The notes beneath the pieces are model-generated. The model had not been told where the DNA came from. It did not search any database and was given only the letters and a program-made list of their open reading frames with translations. The position numbers were made by a program, and so were the translations under genes. From Cephalotus follicularis (lineage: Eukaryota > Streptophyta > Magnoliopsida > Oxalidales > Cephalotaceae), in the NCBI GenBank assembly GCA_001972305.1, contig BDDD01002368.1:124001-188000 (forward strand): a stretch of 64,000 nucleotides of DNA, read 5' to 3'. Shown here one piece after another: positions 22,821 through 35,377 of this stretch (positions within the stretch are counted from its first letter, which is position 1; the number at the start of each line of letters is the position of its first letter).

Positions 22821-25800
22821 CAAATGCACAATCCTATATGTACCTTTATCATTTAAATTTTCATATTACATGTCTAAATTTTGATAATTAATGCATGTGG
22901 ATGGATCTATTCTAGCTATTCATATATATGACATGCATAAAAAAAATTTAATTCTCCTTGTAACTTTTATTTTTGAAGAATTATAGAGAGTTTTTGCGTT
23001 TCAATTGTCAGAACTGATGAAAGTTTATTATAATAAATTTTTTTATAGGCACCTTAATTTGTTTTGTTGCTACTCCCTAAATAAAATATTTTCAAATAAA
23101 CACAACTTATGTAGACAAAACAAATAATATATAAAAATTTACATCATATAATAATATGATCAGTTATCATGAATCACTGACATGAGCTCTTATTACTGAT
23201 TGTGGTTACATGCAGTCCACACAAACTTTTTTTTTTCCTAAATGAGTGATTAGGAGCTATGGAATTTAGATATTTCAATTATTAAGATTTTCATTATATT
23301 TCTTGTTAACTCGTTAACACAAGAATCCATAAAAAAGAAAATTATTAATTTATTAAATAAATATAACATATAGTTATTGAGAAAATTTCTAGTATTACTG
23401 TACTATGAAATGATAGATACCTCTCTACATATATTTTTTATATATTAATCACTTTTTCTTATTTTATGAGACTGTGTCTTTAACCGATATACGTGAAGAA
23501 AAATGTATAAAAAAGATAACAATCATTTTAAATTACGGTAGAATAATTATAATAGGTAAAAAAGAATGTTACGGTGAACTTTCCATCACCAGAATAATAT
23601 TTAGGTTGACACAATTCGTACAGATACAATTAATGATCAAATTCTATGTCAATATTATATGATAAATGCCATATTTTTAGTTTGTATACACTTAACAATC
23701 TCTCCCTTTCACTAGGAAAAGATTAAAACGGTAGACAAATGCCATACTTTTTCACCCCGTGGCAAATAGAAAAACTGGGCACGTGTAGGGTAAATCTAAA
23801 TGGGACTATCACGTGGACTGTGGACAATGGAAGAAGTACGATAGTTATCTGTTGTGGTAGGAAGTTGAAGTTTGACTTCTATTCTTGGAATTATTGTAAC
23901 TTGTAAGGCATAGCTTGAACATTATTTTGTGTGATAATCAATCTAGTTGTGATCTTTTCATGGCTATATGACGCAACAAACGGTTACAATAGGTTCAAAA
24001 TTGGATTCACATTATCGTATCTTTAGATAAGCCTATCTCAATACGAATAAATATATCACACCCACACACAAGTTGGCAGTTCTATCCTGAATTTGTTCTT
24101 GGTCTCATTTTTGTGCTCTGCCATGTGGTCATCTTGCAGTTCCCATTAGAATCATGGGAACTCTCTTCCAATTAGGATCGGTCGTCTTGATCAACCTCAA
24201 ATTATGACTGTGGTTCATAGCCCCAACACGAAAGCACATCTTACATTCAATTTTATTAATGGGTCATGGCCTTACTATTGCTTATTGCAGTCCAGCTATG
24301 TTGTCATCGTCCTAAAATTCTAGTTTTGAATTCGATATGATTGTATATTAGAATTCAAACGGATATGTATATATTAAAATAGTGTCAAATTTTTTAATTT
24401 TACATATCAATTATTTATTATTAATTGATCTCACCGTTCTATAAGTTCTTTTTTTCTCAATCGGCGATAAGAAATTAGGTACAAAACTGAAAATTTTTAC
24501 ATTCTCTCTCTCTATATATATTGAATTAAAATATGTAAGCAACTATTCAGATATTGTGTGAGCAAGTGGAATCACAAATAAGGTGGCAAAATCTTATTTG
24601 TGAGTTTTTTAAAACATCAATTGACTTTTTGAAAAAATTAGTGTTGATCTTTTTAAAATCACAAATGAGATTGAATCGCCTCATTTGTAACCCTACTTGC
24701 TCACACAAGAGATGTGAACAAGATTTTGTTGTGTGTTTTCATGCGCGTACACGCGTGTGCATGTGTGTGTTCATCCCACATTCAATATGTGAGATGTTTT
24801 TTCTAGGACAAATGTGTGAAGCCCATCTAATATCTTACGGGTTGAACCAACTTTAGACCACGTTTGATACGATGAAGGAATTTACAAGTAATGGAATACA
24901 AAGACTAGAATGAAATAAAATGATCATTCACATTATCTTGTTTGGTAACAACTATTTTAATCTTATAGGAATTGAGTAGTCCATTCAATTTTATTGTTTT
25001 GTATGATCAAAGTATGGATGAGAATAAAATGAGTGGCTTCCTAAAATATTCTTTATCATCCAATAATGAAAATAATTTTTTCTTTACATAATTTAATATT
25101 TTCACTAGTATAATACCTAAAATTTTGATTATTCAATATATTAATTATGAAAACCCTGTCTTTATTTTCACTCATTATCCATTTTATTCTTATTCATTCC
25201 TCGTATTTTTGGAGGTGATGAAAACCCTGTCTCTATTTTCACTCATTATCTCATTCGAATTTCATTCCGCTATTCATATTGTGGTAAACAAAGACAAAAG
25301 AATGAACAATAGGCCATTTCATTTAATTTCCACCCATTCTACTAATGTTGTACTACCAAGAATAGTGGATGCTCAAATGAGTGGGAGTGGTGGATGTCAC
25401 GATATTAGAGAATTCAATATGTGGCGCGCCTTTTATTTTTGGACAAATAGTGTGGTCCAATGGACTAAATGGACAAAACTTTATACGTTGGTATAAACCG
25501 TAGCACATGAAATCTTACATGAATTACTTTGATATTTTTATATATAGACCATAATTAGATGTATATATATAGACCATAATTATGGTTTTAGTCCTTAACT
25601 ATTAAAAAATTTCCAAACTAATTTAATTTGAAGTTTAACTTTTACCAATTTAATCCTTATTAGCGGTATATATTTACCTTTTTCACAAATCTAATCTTCT
25701 AAAGAGGGTGGCCTTTACACTTCGGTTGCAAAAAAATCAAGTTATTAGTGATAACTCACGACTCAATCTGATAAGGATTTATCTGTGTTTGTTTAATGTA

Positions 25801-26100
25801 ACGTTTCGAAAGGGCTCCTATTTGCATTTAACATCCCCATTTGTTACGACACGGATGATATGTTTTGTTGCATATGATATGGATGGATGAATAGAGTATT
25901 TAATGCCCATATGAAATTTTCAGTGCTTTTATGAACTGTTTATACGATGATTGAGATATTAATTACCTGTATTTGTGCATTTAATAGATATAGAGAATTA
26001 TGGTCATTGATGTATTCATATACTTATGGGTGCATATGCATAAGATATAACATGGATGTATTAGTTTACTTATGAAAAATGTAAGCGTTTTGAACTTAAG
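22821..26100. other. AT-rich intergenic region with minor repeats
   Basis: No gene found. At 24850-25290 there is a block with the look of a degraded MITE (GACCACGTTTGATACGATG at one end, a partial inverted match near 25285). Inside it a 33-bp segment, ATGAAAACCCTGTCT..., occurs at 25147-25179 and again at 25218-25250 with one mismatch. The open frames at 24554-24856 and 25125-25496 lie in this block and look spurious. Confidence 0.4.
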
Positions 26101-27740
26101 AGAGAAAATCGAGTTTTACTATAAATAGAACTGTTTCTATTATAAACATTCATTTATCTCAATCTCTTCCTCTCTCTACACCTCTCTCTATCCCTCCCAT
26201 TTTCTCCCTCAACTGAATCAACAAATCAACAATGGTTATGGGTAGATTTACAAGCCAAGAACTTGAGTTCTTTCTCCTATATCTGATTGTTTCAACAATT
26301 TAAGCTTCAAACTAATAAACGGTAGGAACTTTTCTACCTCAAATGCATTTAGAATTGATTTATTGATTTATGATATGCATGAATTGTAGTGCCTTGATGA
26401 TCACTTGTGTATGGATGTGATTAGGATCGATTAGAACGAATTAAAATGGATTTTTCACCAAAAAAGATTTTTAGGTCTATTTTACCCCTTTTCAGATCTA
26501 ATAACCTTAAGACGGTCCAAATTACTTGATCTCTTGATATGTCATTCCTAGACATTTTTAGATCTTGTCCCTAAATTTTCGTTTCAAATGGATTTGAAAA
26601 TTGTTGTGAAATTCGAAAGTTAGGCCTTTTTGAGCATTAGTCGCAAACTACTGAATTGTTGTTCTAATATACTCCAGTCGACTACATCCTTTTGCACCAT
26701 AGTCGATTGGAGGCTTATAGAAACATTGTAGTCGACTAGAATATTTTGTTCTATAGTCGACTATATTGTAATTTTCGAGGTAGTTTTGCGGTTTAACTAG
26801 TTTTGCTCGTTTTCTCAAACGGTCTTCAACGGGAGCCTTCTAAGACCCAAATAACTTTCTTTTAAACATTTTTTAACATATTTCAATAAGTTTATCAAGA
26901 GATTTGACCAATTGATTAAAACATTTTAAAATGTAAAGTTTTATGGAGGTTTTCTACGAAGTAGTTCCTTTGAGACTTTTACTTGTTTTTCTCAAACGAT
27001 CTTCTTCGTGCTCCTTCTAAGGCATGAATCTAACCTACATAACATGTTTTACATTGAGTGAATGATTCTTTTTAATGTTTTCTACAATGTCTTAGTAAAG
27101 GGTAAGGGAGAGCCTATAGAGGGGTTCACTGTAGAGTGAACTATAACTTCTAGTCAGGTATGCTAGGCGTCGACTTACAGTTGACTGATCCTTCTGCTAG
27201 AGTTACTCATATTGTACGTGATTATTTGAGCTCTTATCAGTCCACCAATAGGTAATCAATTCTAGTCGAGCTCCTATAGGTCTATCGATAGGTGGCTGGA
27301 TGTATAATCCTAGAGCTTGTGCATCTTGAGGGGGTTATATGTCTCGTTCTAGAGCTTGTGCACCTTTGACGGGATTTGAGACTTACGTTTAGCTATTGTA
27401 TGGTACGGATATATGAATCTGTAACTAGTTGAACTCCTATAGGTCTACTTGTAGGCAACTAATTCTAGTTTAGCTCTTATCAATCTACCGGCAGGCAACT
27501 AGATATTCTAAATATTGAGCTTGTGCCACCTTGAAAAATGGGGTTTAGACTTACAAATATTGTACGTTTAGGTTAACCTGTTATATACACTGGTATATGT
27601 GTTATATAACTGGTTGACTTTCAGCTTGTCTGATAGATGTATAGATAAGGGTGTATGATTAGGTTAACCATTTATATATGCTGGTATGGGACAGTTATAT
27701 ATATGGATTGGTTAACCACAACTGTTCATGCATATTATTA
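26101..27740 (+). repeat. Left part of a repeat of uncertain class (possible gypsy LTR), split by Copia
   Basis: It contains a TATA-like ACTATAAATAG at about 26120 followed by a CT-rich leader, a cluster of AGTCGACTA palindromes (26685-26764), and degenerate internal repeats (27110-27600) of GAGCTCNTATNNGTCTA and GAGCTTGTGCA types. This resembles a promoter-bearing LTR. It appears to continue at 38255 after the Copia insertion. The outer borders are uncertain because no matching target duplication was found. Confidence 0.4.
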
Positions 27741-28177
27741 TGTTGGGCTGACTTCTAATTAACAAGCCCAAAGCCCATAAATAATTAGTTAAACCTAAAG
27801 CCAACACATATATATGTACATATGTTTGGTCTCTGAAATTAAGCGACAGACATATATACAAAACAAGAGAGAGTAAGGCATGAACGATTCTTTCAGCAGC
27901 TTGGCTTTTTGTGATTTTCTCCAAGGTTTGGGTATATAGTTAAGACTATATTTTCCTAACATATTTGGTGTATTAGGAAATTTGTTGATTTGTTTATTAT
28001 TCCCACATATTTGTAATCCCAATATTGGTGATAGTAAAAATTGATCTCTCTTCGCCCGTAGACGTAGATTTCACATCGAAACCGAACCACGTTAAATTCT
28101 TGTGTTCCATTGATTTTTATTTCGATTGCATATCTTACTTCATTGATTATTATTAGATGAGATAATTTGTCCTAACA
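27741..28177 (+). repeat. 5' LTR of the older Copia element
   Basis: Starts TGTTGGGC and ends CCTAACA. Pairs with 37820-38254 at roughly 92% identity by eye. Confidence 0.9.
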
Positions 28178-30494
28178 AACTGGTATTAGAGAGAGTTTCG
28201 CTGACTAGTGACTTCATGGCTTCGTCGTCGTCAATGAAATTTGATGTTGATAAATTTGAAGGAAACAACAGTTTTAGTTTGTGGCAAGTTCGTATGATTG
28301 TCGTTTTGACACAATAAGAATTGAAGAAGATTTTGTTTGGGAAATCAAAGAGGCCTGCTATTATGTCCGAGGAGGATTGGGAAGAGATGGATGATAAATC
28401 TATTTCGTCTATCCAGTTTCATCTGTCGAATGAGGTTTTACAGGAGATTTTGGTAGAAAAGACAACGTCGGATTTGTGGTCGAAATTGGAGAATTTGTAC
28501 TCAACAAAGTCTCTCACAAATAGGCTCTTGTTGAAGTAGCGGATGTATGCATTACGCATGTCTGAAGGTACCTTAGTAAAATCTCATATCGATGAATTTA
28601 ATTCTATTATGACTGATTTAAATAGAATTGATATTAAACTTAAGGATGAAGATCAAGCCCTATTATTATTATGTTCTTTGCCACCCTCTTTCAAGCACTT
28701 TTCTAGCAGAGAAACTCTTTGCATTGAAGATGTCAAAGCTAACCTACAGAGTAAAGTTAAAATTGATGGTGAGTTGACGTCAAGTGGGAAGGATGATCAG
28801 GGTGTTGGTTTGGTTGCTAGAGGACGTCCTACAGATAGAAACTCAAAGAATGATAAAAATAGGCCACAGTCAAATTCTAGACATAAGAATTTGATCTGTA
28901 ATTACTGTAAGAAGAAAGGGTACGTGAAGGCTGATTGTTTCAAGTTGAAAAATAAGCAGCAGACAGAATATGAAGCTAAGTCCCAGAAGGGAAAAGAGAT
29001 GTTGAGAGTGATTCTGATTTGCTCCTAGCTGTTGATGACAAAAATAGCCATATAGGTGAGTGGGTTGTCGACTCAGGATGTTCCTATCACATGTGTCCAC
29101 ATACGGGACTGGTTCACCACATATGAGCCAGTTTCAGATGGAGTAGTTCTAATGAGTAATAATGCTTCCTGCAAAATTGTTGGAATAGGGACAATTAAAA
29201 TTAAAATGCATGATGGTATTGTCAGAACTTTGGAAGAAGTGAGACATGTTCCAGATTTGAAGAAAAATCTCATCTCTTTGGGTTATCTTAATGTTAAAGG
29301 GTACAAGTATTCTGGTGGAGACAGAGTTTTGAAAATTAGTAGGGGTGCTATTTTTTTTATGAAATGATTGAAAATTGGCAGCTTATACAAGCTATAGAGT
29401 TCTACAGTATTTGGCTTAGTTGTTGTTTCTTCATCTGTTTCAGATTCAAATGATACTAAATTATGACACGTGCGACTGGTTCACATGAGTGAGAGGGGGA
29501 TGAATAATTTGAGTAAGAGAGGTCTCTTGGGAGGTCACAGTATAGGAAAATTGGATTTTTGTGAACAATGCATTTACGGGAAGCAGAAGACAGTAAGTTT
29601 CAGTACTGTTATTCACAGGACCAAGGGTACTCTTGATTATATTCATTCTGATCTTTGGGGTCCATCCAGTGTTCTCTCTAAAGGCGGTAGTGCTTGGTAT
29701 ATGCTTACCTTCATTGATGATTTTTCCAAAAAAAAGATTGGGTCTATTTTCTAAAGCACAAAAATGATGTTTTTGTGACTTTTAAGCAGTGAAAATTTTT
29801 AATTGAGAAACAGACTGACAAACAGATAAAGCGGTTGATGACAGATAATGGCCTGAAATGTTATGGTAGTGATTTTAATGAGTTCTGCAAGAATGAGGCT
29901 ATTGCGCGATATCACACAGTTGTTAGTACGCCACAGCAGAATGGAGTTGCAGAACATATGAACTGAACCTTATTAGAAAAGACGAGGTGCATGTTATCAA
30001 ATGCTGGCTTAGGCAAAGAGTTTTGGGCATAAGCCATTAATACAACATGTTTTGTGGTGAATCGTTCTCCTTGCACACCCATTGAGTGTAAAACTCCAGA
30101 GGAGGTTTGGTTGGGATATCCAGCAGATTATTCAGGTTTGAGAATTTTTAGTTGTCCAGCTTATACCCATGTTAATGAGGGCAAACTTGAATCTAGAGCA
30201 AAAAAGTGTATTTTTCTCGGGTATGCATCTGGTGTTAAAGGTTATAGATTGTGGTGTTATGATGCTAATGTGAAGAAAATTATTATTAGCAGAGATGTTA
30301 CTTTTGATGAATCTGTTTTGCTTCATCCCAAGGAGTCTCATGTTTCTTGTGATGAAAATCGAGATTCTAGTCAGACGGAGTTTGAAGTAACTCATACTCA
30401 GAAGACAAAGTCCAGTTCAGTTCAGTTGCCCGATGTCACTAAAGAGGTTGTTGTCCCAAATGATCCCGTTGTTTAACACTACTAAAAAACAGGG

Positions 30495-30660
30495 CAGACA
30501 GCGAGGGAATGGCGAGGGCACACGATCCCCTCGCCGTTGAACCCATTTTTTATTTTTTATTTTTTATTTAAAGAAAAGGCATGGCGAGGGCATTGTTGCC
30601 CTCTCCATGCCCTCGCTATGGCGAGGGCACTTAATGCCCTCGTCATGCCCTCGGCCGGTA
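30495..30660. repeat. 5' subterminal repeat array of the CACTA element
   Basis: I count six exact GCGAGGG or CCCTCGC motifs in both orientations within about 165 bp, plus near-matches, usually as GGCGAGGGCA. In En/Spm such subterminal motifs are TNPA binding sites. That role here is inferred. Confidence 0.85.
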
Positions 30661-31489
30661 CCTTAATTTGTACCGGCCTTCTTTTTTTTCCCCTTTTTCC
30701 CTCGTCTCCCTCACTTTCTCCCTCTCTCTCCCGCCGCCCTCACTCTCTCCCTCTCTCTTTCGCCCTCTCTCCCACTCCACTATCGGTCTCCCTCTCTCTC
30801 TCACTTTCTCCCTCTCTCTCACTACTAGTTTTATATATATACATATTACAGTATATACAATGTATATATAGTAGTATATATGTATATATTAGTTAGTATG
30901 TATAATTTAGTTACGGTATAATTTAGTTATGTATTCTAGTATGTTAGTATATATGTATGTATAATTTAGTTAGTATGTATATATAGTTAGTAATATATAT
31001 GAATGTATAATTTAGTTAGTCTGTTAGTATCATGTTTAAATTTATTGTAGAGTTCAATTACCTATTATGATTAAAGTCGAGAGAAACCTTAGATTCCCGT
31101 TCATGATTCGTTCAATAGGAGTGAATCATGAATTGTCCAGTTTGGATAGTTCTCGCATATGTACGTCCACTGTAGGATATATCGTTATCTTGCGTACATA
31201 GTTTTCTTCAAGAAAGTTTCGGTTACACTCCTTAAACATGTTCCTCGGATGCATAATTAAACCGATCAAATCAGTTTAATTCGTGTGTTTGAGGAACCGT
31301 GGGGAAATGCTACAGAAATTATCTAAAAATGAACTATGCACGCAGGATAACGATATTAGTGGAGGTACGTAGTCGGGAATGGGATAGGGCCATACCTTTT
31401 AGAGTTAGGTGGTGAGATACACTTCAGTCAATGCATATTGAGAAAAGTATACTTGAATATAACACTCTTCTACCCTGCTTGTAGAAAAA
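30661..31489. other. 5' noncoding region of the CACTA element
   Basis: A CT-rich stretch (30680-30830) is followed by AT-rich sequence with repeated TAGTATATATGTATG-like units (30870-31020). It probably holds the transposase promoter and leader. The start site was not determined. Confidence 0.5.
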
Positions 31490-34400
31490 ATGTCTGTTGA
31501 CAGGAGTTGGATGAGTAGGCGGGTTGTCCTGGGGTTACTAACCGAGGAATTTAACAGGGGTGTGCTCGCTTTCTTAGATTTTGCATTTTCAAACCAAGAT
31601 TTTGTCTGGGATAGGAAGATAAAATGTCCTTGTAGCCGTTGCAAGTTAAGGGCGTTTGGAACTCGATCTGAAGTGCGGTTACATTTGTTGAAGAAGGGTT
31701 TCACCCCTTATTGCACGTTGTGGGATCAACATGGGGAAAGGAAGGAATGTCGTCGGGCTACAGTAGAGCAGCCAGACCCCTCGGGTCCGAGCAATCCTTT
31801 TGTTGATCTCGTAATGGATGCCGGGGGGTTTGATTTTGACACTGGTGAACATGACGAGACGGCCGATGAACTTCCGAAACCCAAATGCAAAGAAGTTCTA
31901 CGACCTGCTTAAGGATGCCGACGAACCGTTGTGGAATGGTTGTAAAAAACACACGAAGCTGTCTATGATGACGCGACTCATGAATGTCAAGTCCAAGTAT
32001 GGGATTCCAAACGAAGGGGCCGAGGAAATTCTTCAGATCGTTAAGAGCGGAATGCCTGAATAAGTGAAGTTGCCGGAGTCTTATTACAAGTTGAAACAAA
32101 TTATGAAGACATTAGGATTAGGCTACAAAAAGATAGATGCATCTGTCAATGATTGTATGTATTATTATGGGGATCAGCACAAGTGTGCTACAGAGTGTCC
32201 AACGTGTAATCATCCTAGATTCAAACCTAGCGATGACGGAAAGAGAAAGAAATAGGTACCTTACAAGGTTTTGCGTCACTTTCCAGTGGCACCAAGACTT
32301 CAGAGGTTGTTTCAATCAGACAAAACATCTGCTGATATGAGATGGCACAGTAAGAAGAGGAAGGAGAACGACGGTGATGAAGTGGGAATGGTACACATGG
32401 CTGATGGTGAAGCTTGGAAGCACTTTGATATTACTTTTCCATCGTTTGCTGTAGAGGTTGGCAATGTTAGAATAGGAATAGCAACGGACGGGTTTTGTCC
32501 TTTTGGGGTCCGTAGTAGTGTTTACTCTTGCTGGCATGTGTTTGTTTTCCCGTACAATCTTCCACCTTGGTTGTGTATGACGAAGCCATTCATGTTCTTA
32601 TCATTGATTATACCTAGACCAAAAAGCCCAAGAAAAGATATTGATATGTTTTTGCGTCCACTCGTTGACGAGATGAAGATGTTGTGGGAAACAGGAGTTG
32701 AAACCTATGATGCATTGCCCAAGAAGAACTTTCAGATGATGGCAGCTTTAATGTGGACGATAAGTGATTTTCCTGCCTATGGAATGCTGTCAGGCTGGAG
32801 TACTCATGGTCATTTGGCATGCCCTTACTGCATGGGCCGGACCAAGGGTTTTAGATTGAAGTATACTCAGAAATGTTCGTGGTTTGACTGTCATTGTCAA
32901 TTGTTACCCGCAGACCACCAGTTTAGAAGAGACAATAAAAAGTTCTTGAGAGGTCGACGGGTGACCGAGGTGGGTGTGGAGAGGTTATCAGGTGAAGAGG
33001 TAGAGGAACAACTCCCCGAGTTGAATGAAGTTGTGTTTGGAAAAGGTGTACCGACTAGTAAGATTTCTGGGTTCGGGAGAGTACACAATTGAACTAAGCG
33101 AAGTATCTTTTTCGAACTTCCTTATTGAAGTAAAGTACTAGTCAGACACAAGTTGGACGTCATGCACATCAAGAAGAATGTGTTTGAAAATATATTCAAC
33201 AGGATCATGAATGTGAAGGGAAAATCCAATGACCAATTACAAGCTCGACTTGATCTGAAAGAGTTGAGAATAAGACCTGAACTGCATGCAGAAGAGGTGG
33301 ATAGGCGGTTCATATTGCCACCAGTAAAACATTCACTGAACAGTGAACAGGTCAAACAAGTTTGTGAATGGATGACGAAGGTCAGGTTTCCGGATGGATA
33401 CGCCTCAAACATATGTCGATGAGTGAATGTCTCAGAGTGTAAGGTTTCGGGATTGAAGAGCCACAATTGCCATATCTTCATACAGAGGCTTCTTCCGATT
33501 GTATTTTCTGAGTTCCTGCCGAGAAATATCATGGAGGTGTTGGCCGAGGTCAGTGATTTTTTCCGGAATATATGCTCAACATCCAACAGTGCTGCTAAGA
33601 TGGACTTGCTCCAGAGTAACATTGTGCAAACAGTTTGCAAAATAGAGAAGATATTCCCTCCATCATTTTTTGATTCGATGAAAATCTTCTCGTCCACCTA
33701 GCTTACGAAGCGAAAGTATGTGGGCCAGTTCAGAATACATGGATGTATCCCATTGAGAGGTACAGTTAATTGTTGTTTCTCTTTTTGAAAATGTTCATCT
33801 ATTTGGCATATATTCTAATTACATATTTACTTGCAGAGAGCTGTTTAATCTAAAGAAGATGGTCAAGAACAAAGCTCGTGTGGAGGGGTCGATCGCCGAG
33901 GCATACATCGTTCGCGAGCTGACAACGTTTTGTTCGTATTATTTCGAACCTGATGTCCCGACGAGGCTGAATAGACCCGAGAGAAATTGGGATGGGGGCG
34001 CCGTTGCAAGTAACGGATTGCTATCAATATTTACTCATCCCGGTAAAGCAATGGGTAAGACAGAGAGCAGACATTTGACAGACCAAGAATACGAGGCTGC
34101 ATATTTGTACATCCTTCTGAACTGCGATGAAGTCAGCCCTCTGGTTGAGTAAGTATACATATACGTTGTACTAAGTTTAAACTCTATTTATACGAATTGT
34201 TATCTCACTTATATTTCTTGTTGTAGTGGGTACGAACAACTGGTCACCGAATTAAACCCTAGCATTACCCCCAAACAAATTGAAGAAGAACGCGATGCAC
34301 ACTTTGTGAAATGGTTTCAAAGCCGTGTAAGTAATGACAGAATATGTCTACAAAGCGTTAATAGGTTTCATGATTTTTAATTGTTGATGTTGATTTTTAT

Positions 34401-35224
34401 GTTACGTGTGTACATTGCACACTTAATAGGTTAAGAATGACAAGGAAGTTGACGCCCATCTACGAAATCTAGCAAGTGCACATTCGACAAAAGTGAGGAC
34501 ATGGAAGGGGTATGTCGTCAACGGGTACAAGTTTCACACGAGAGATGCATCGAAGACCTCAAACACTCAAAAATGGGGTGTAATGATCAAGGGAAGCACT
34601 TGGAATGAAAGTTGCAGTGACTTCTATGGAGCCTTGATCAATGTCGTGGAGCTCGATTTCTATGGAAAAGACAACAACGTTGTTTTATTCAAGTGTGATT
34701 GGGTTGACACTTCAGAGAGAGGTATCAGAGTTGACGAGTTTGGGATTGTTCGGCTAAACCCAGAAAAGGAACTCCCCACATACGAGCCGTTCATGCTAGC
34801 GAGTCAGGCTGTGCAGGTGTTCTAAGCACATAGCGTTTCCAATGATCGTAGGTACAAAGGGTGTGTGACTGTAATAAAAACGAAACCCAGAAATTCCTAC
34901 ACCCTTCCTGATTATGAGGAAGAAGATGGCGATGATTTGGGTATGGATATGACATTGCAAGAAGATGTCGCGACCGATCCACTACGATCATTTGCAGCTG
35001 ATTTAGGACCTGAAAGTCAAGATTCCCTTCGAGGAGATGGCGAAAGGGAGGAGGTAGTATTGCCTCCAGTTGTTCGAATAAGAGATCCTACGTCAGACCG
35101 TGACAATACGAATGACGAGAAAGACGAATGAGAATACAATGTTTCTGACACGGATGAGGAGGACGGAGTGATGGAATATAATTCCGATAGTCAGGACGAC
35201 ATGGATATTGATAGCATGGATTAA
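31490..35224 (+). pseudogene. CACTA TNP2-type transposase, degenerate
   Basis: The ATG at 31490 starts a Transposase-associated domain (DRSWMSRR, then CPCSRCK, then LLKKGF and W..HGE). There follow the TNP2 catalytic region (SKYGIP, CPTCNHPRF, VLRHFP, YGMLSGWSTHGHLACPYC, LDVMHIKKNVFEN), a DUF4218 segment (QRLLPIVFSEFLP, FPPSFF), and a DUF4216 segment (about 34.49-34.83 kb) with an acidic tail. Introns are visible, for example around 33755-33838 and 34153-34226. The copy is dead: a frameshift lies at about 31865-31900, in-frame stops at 32061, 32253, 33090, 33126 and 33420, a further frameshift after 33660, a stop in the DUF4216 part near 34824, and one at 35129. At 33090 and 33126 the family would be expected to have tryptophan, so these look like TGG to TGA changes. 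Confidence 0.9.
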
Positions 35225-35377
35225 ACTGTAAGTTAATAGTGTAGTATATGTAGTAAGTACTGTTTGCAATAGTATTCTTAATGTTCTAATGTGACACGAT
35301 ATTGTAATTTGATAATATATAGTAGGACAACTGTATGTAGTTTGTATCATTTTTAAATATGGTGAGTTCTTGCAGAT

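Noticed and set aside
24850-25300. A complete MITE
   Set aside because: Only one end resembles a terminal repeat, and no target duplication was found.
30537-30896. 119-residue plus-strand frame rich in Ser/Pro/Leu
   Set aside because: It is read through the CT-rich leader and repeats of the CACTA 5' end.
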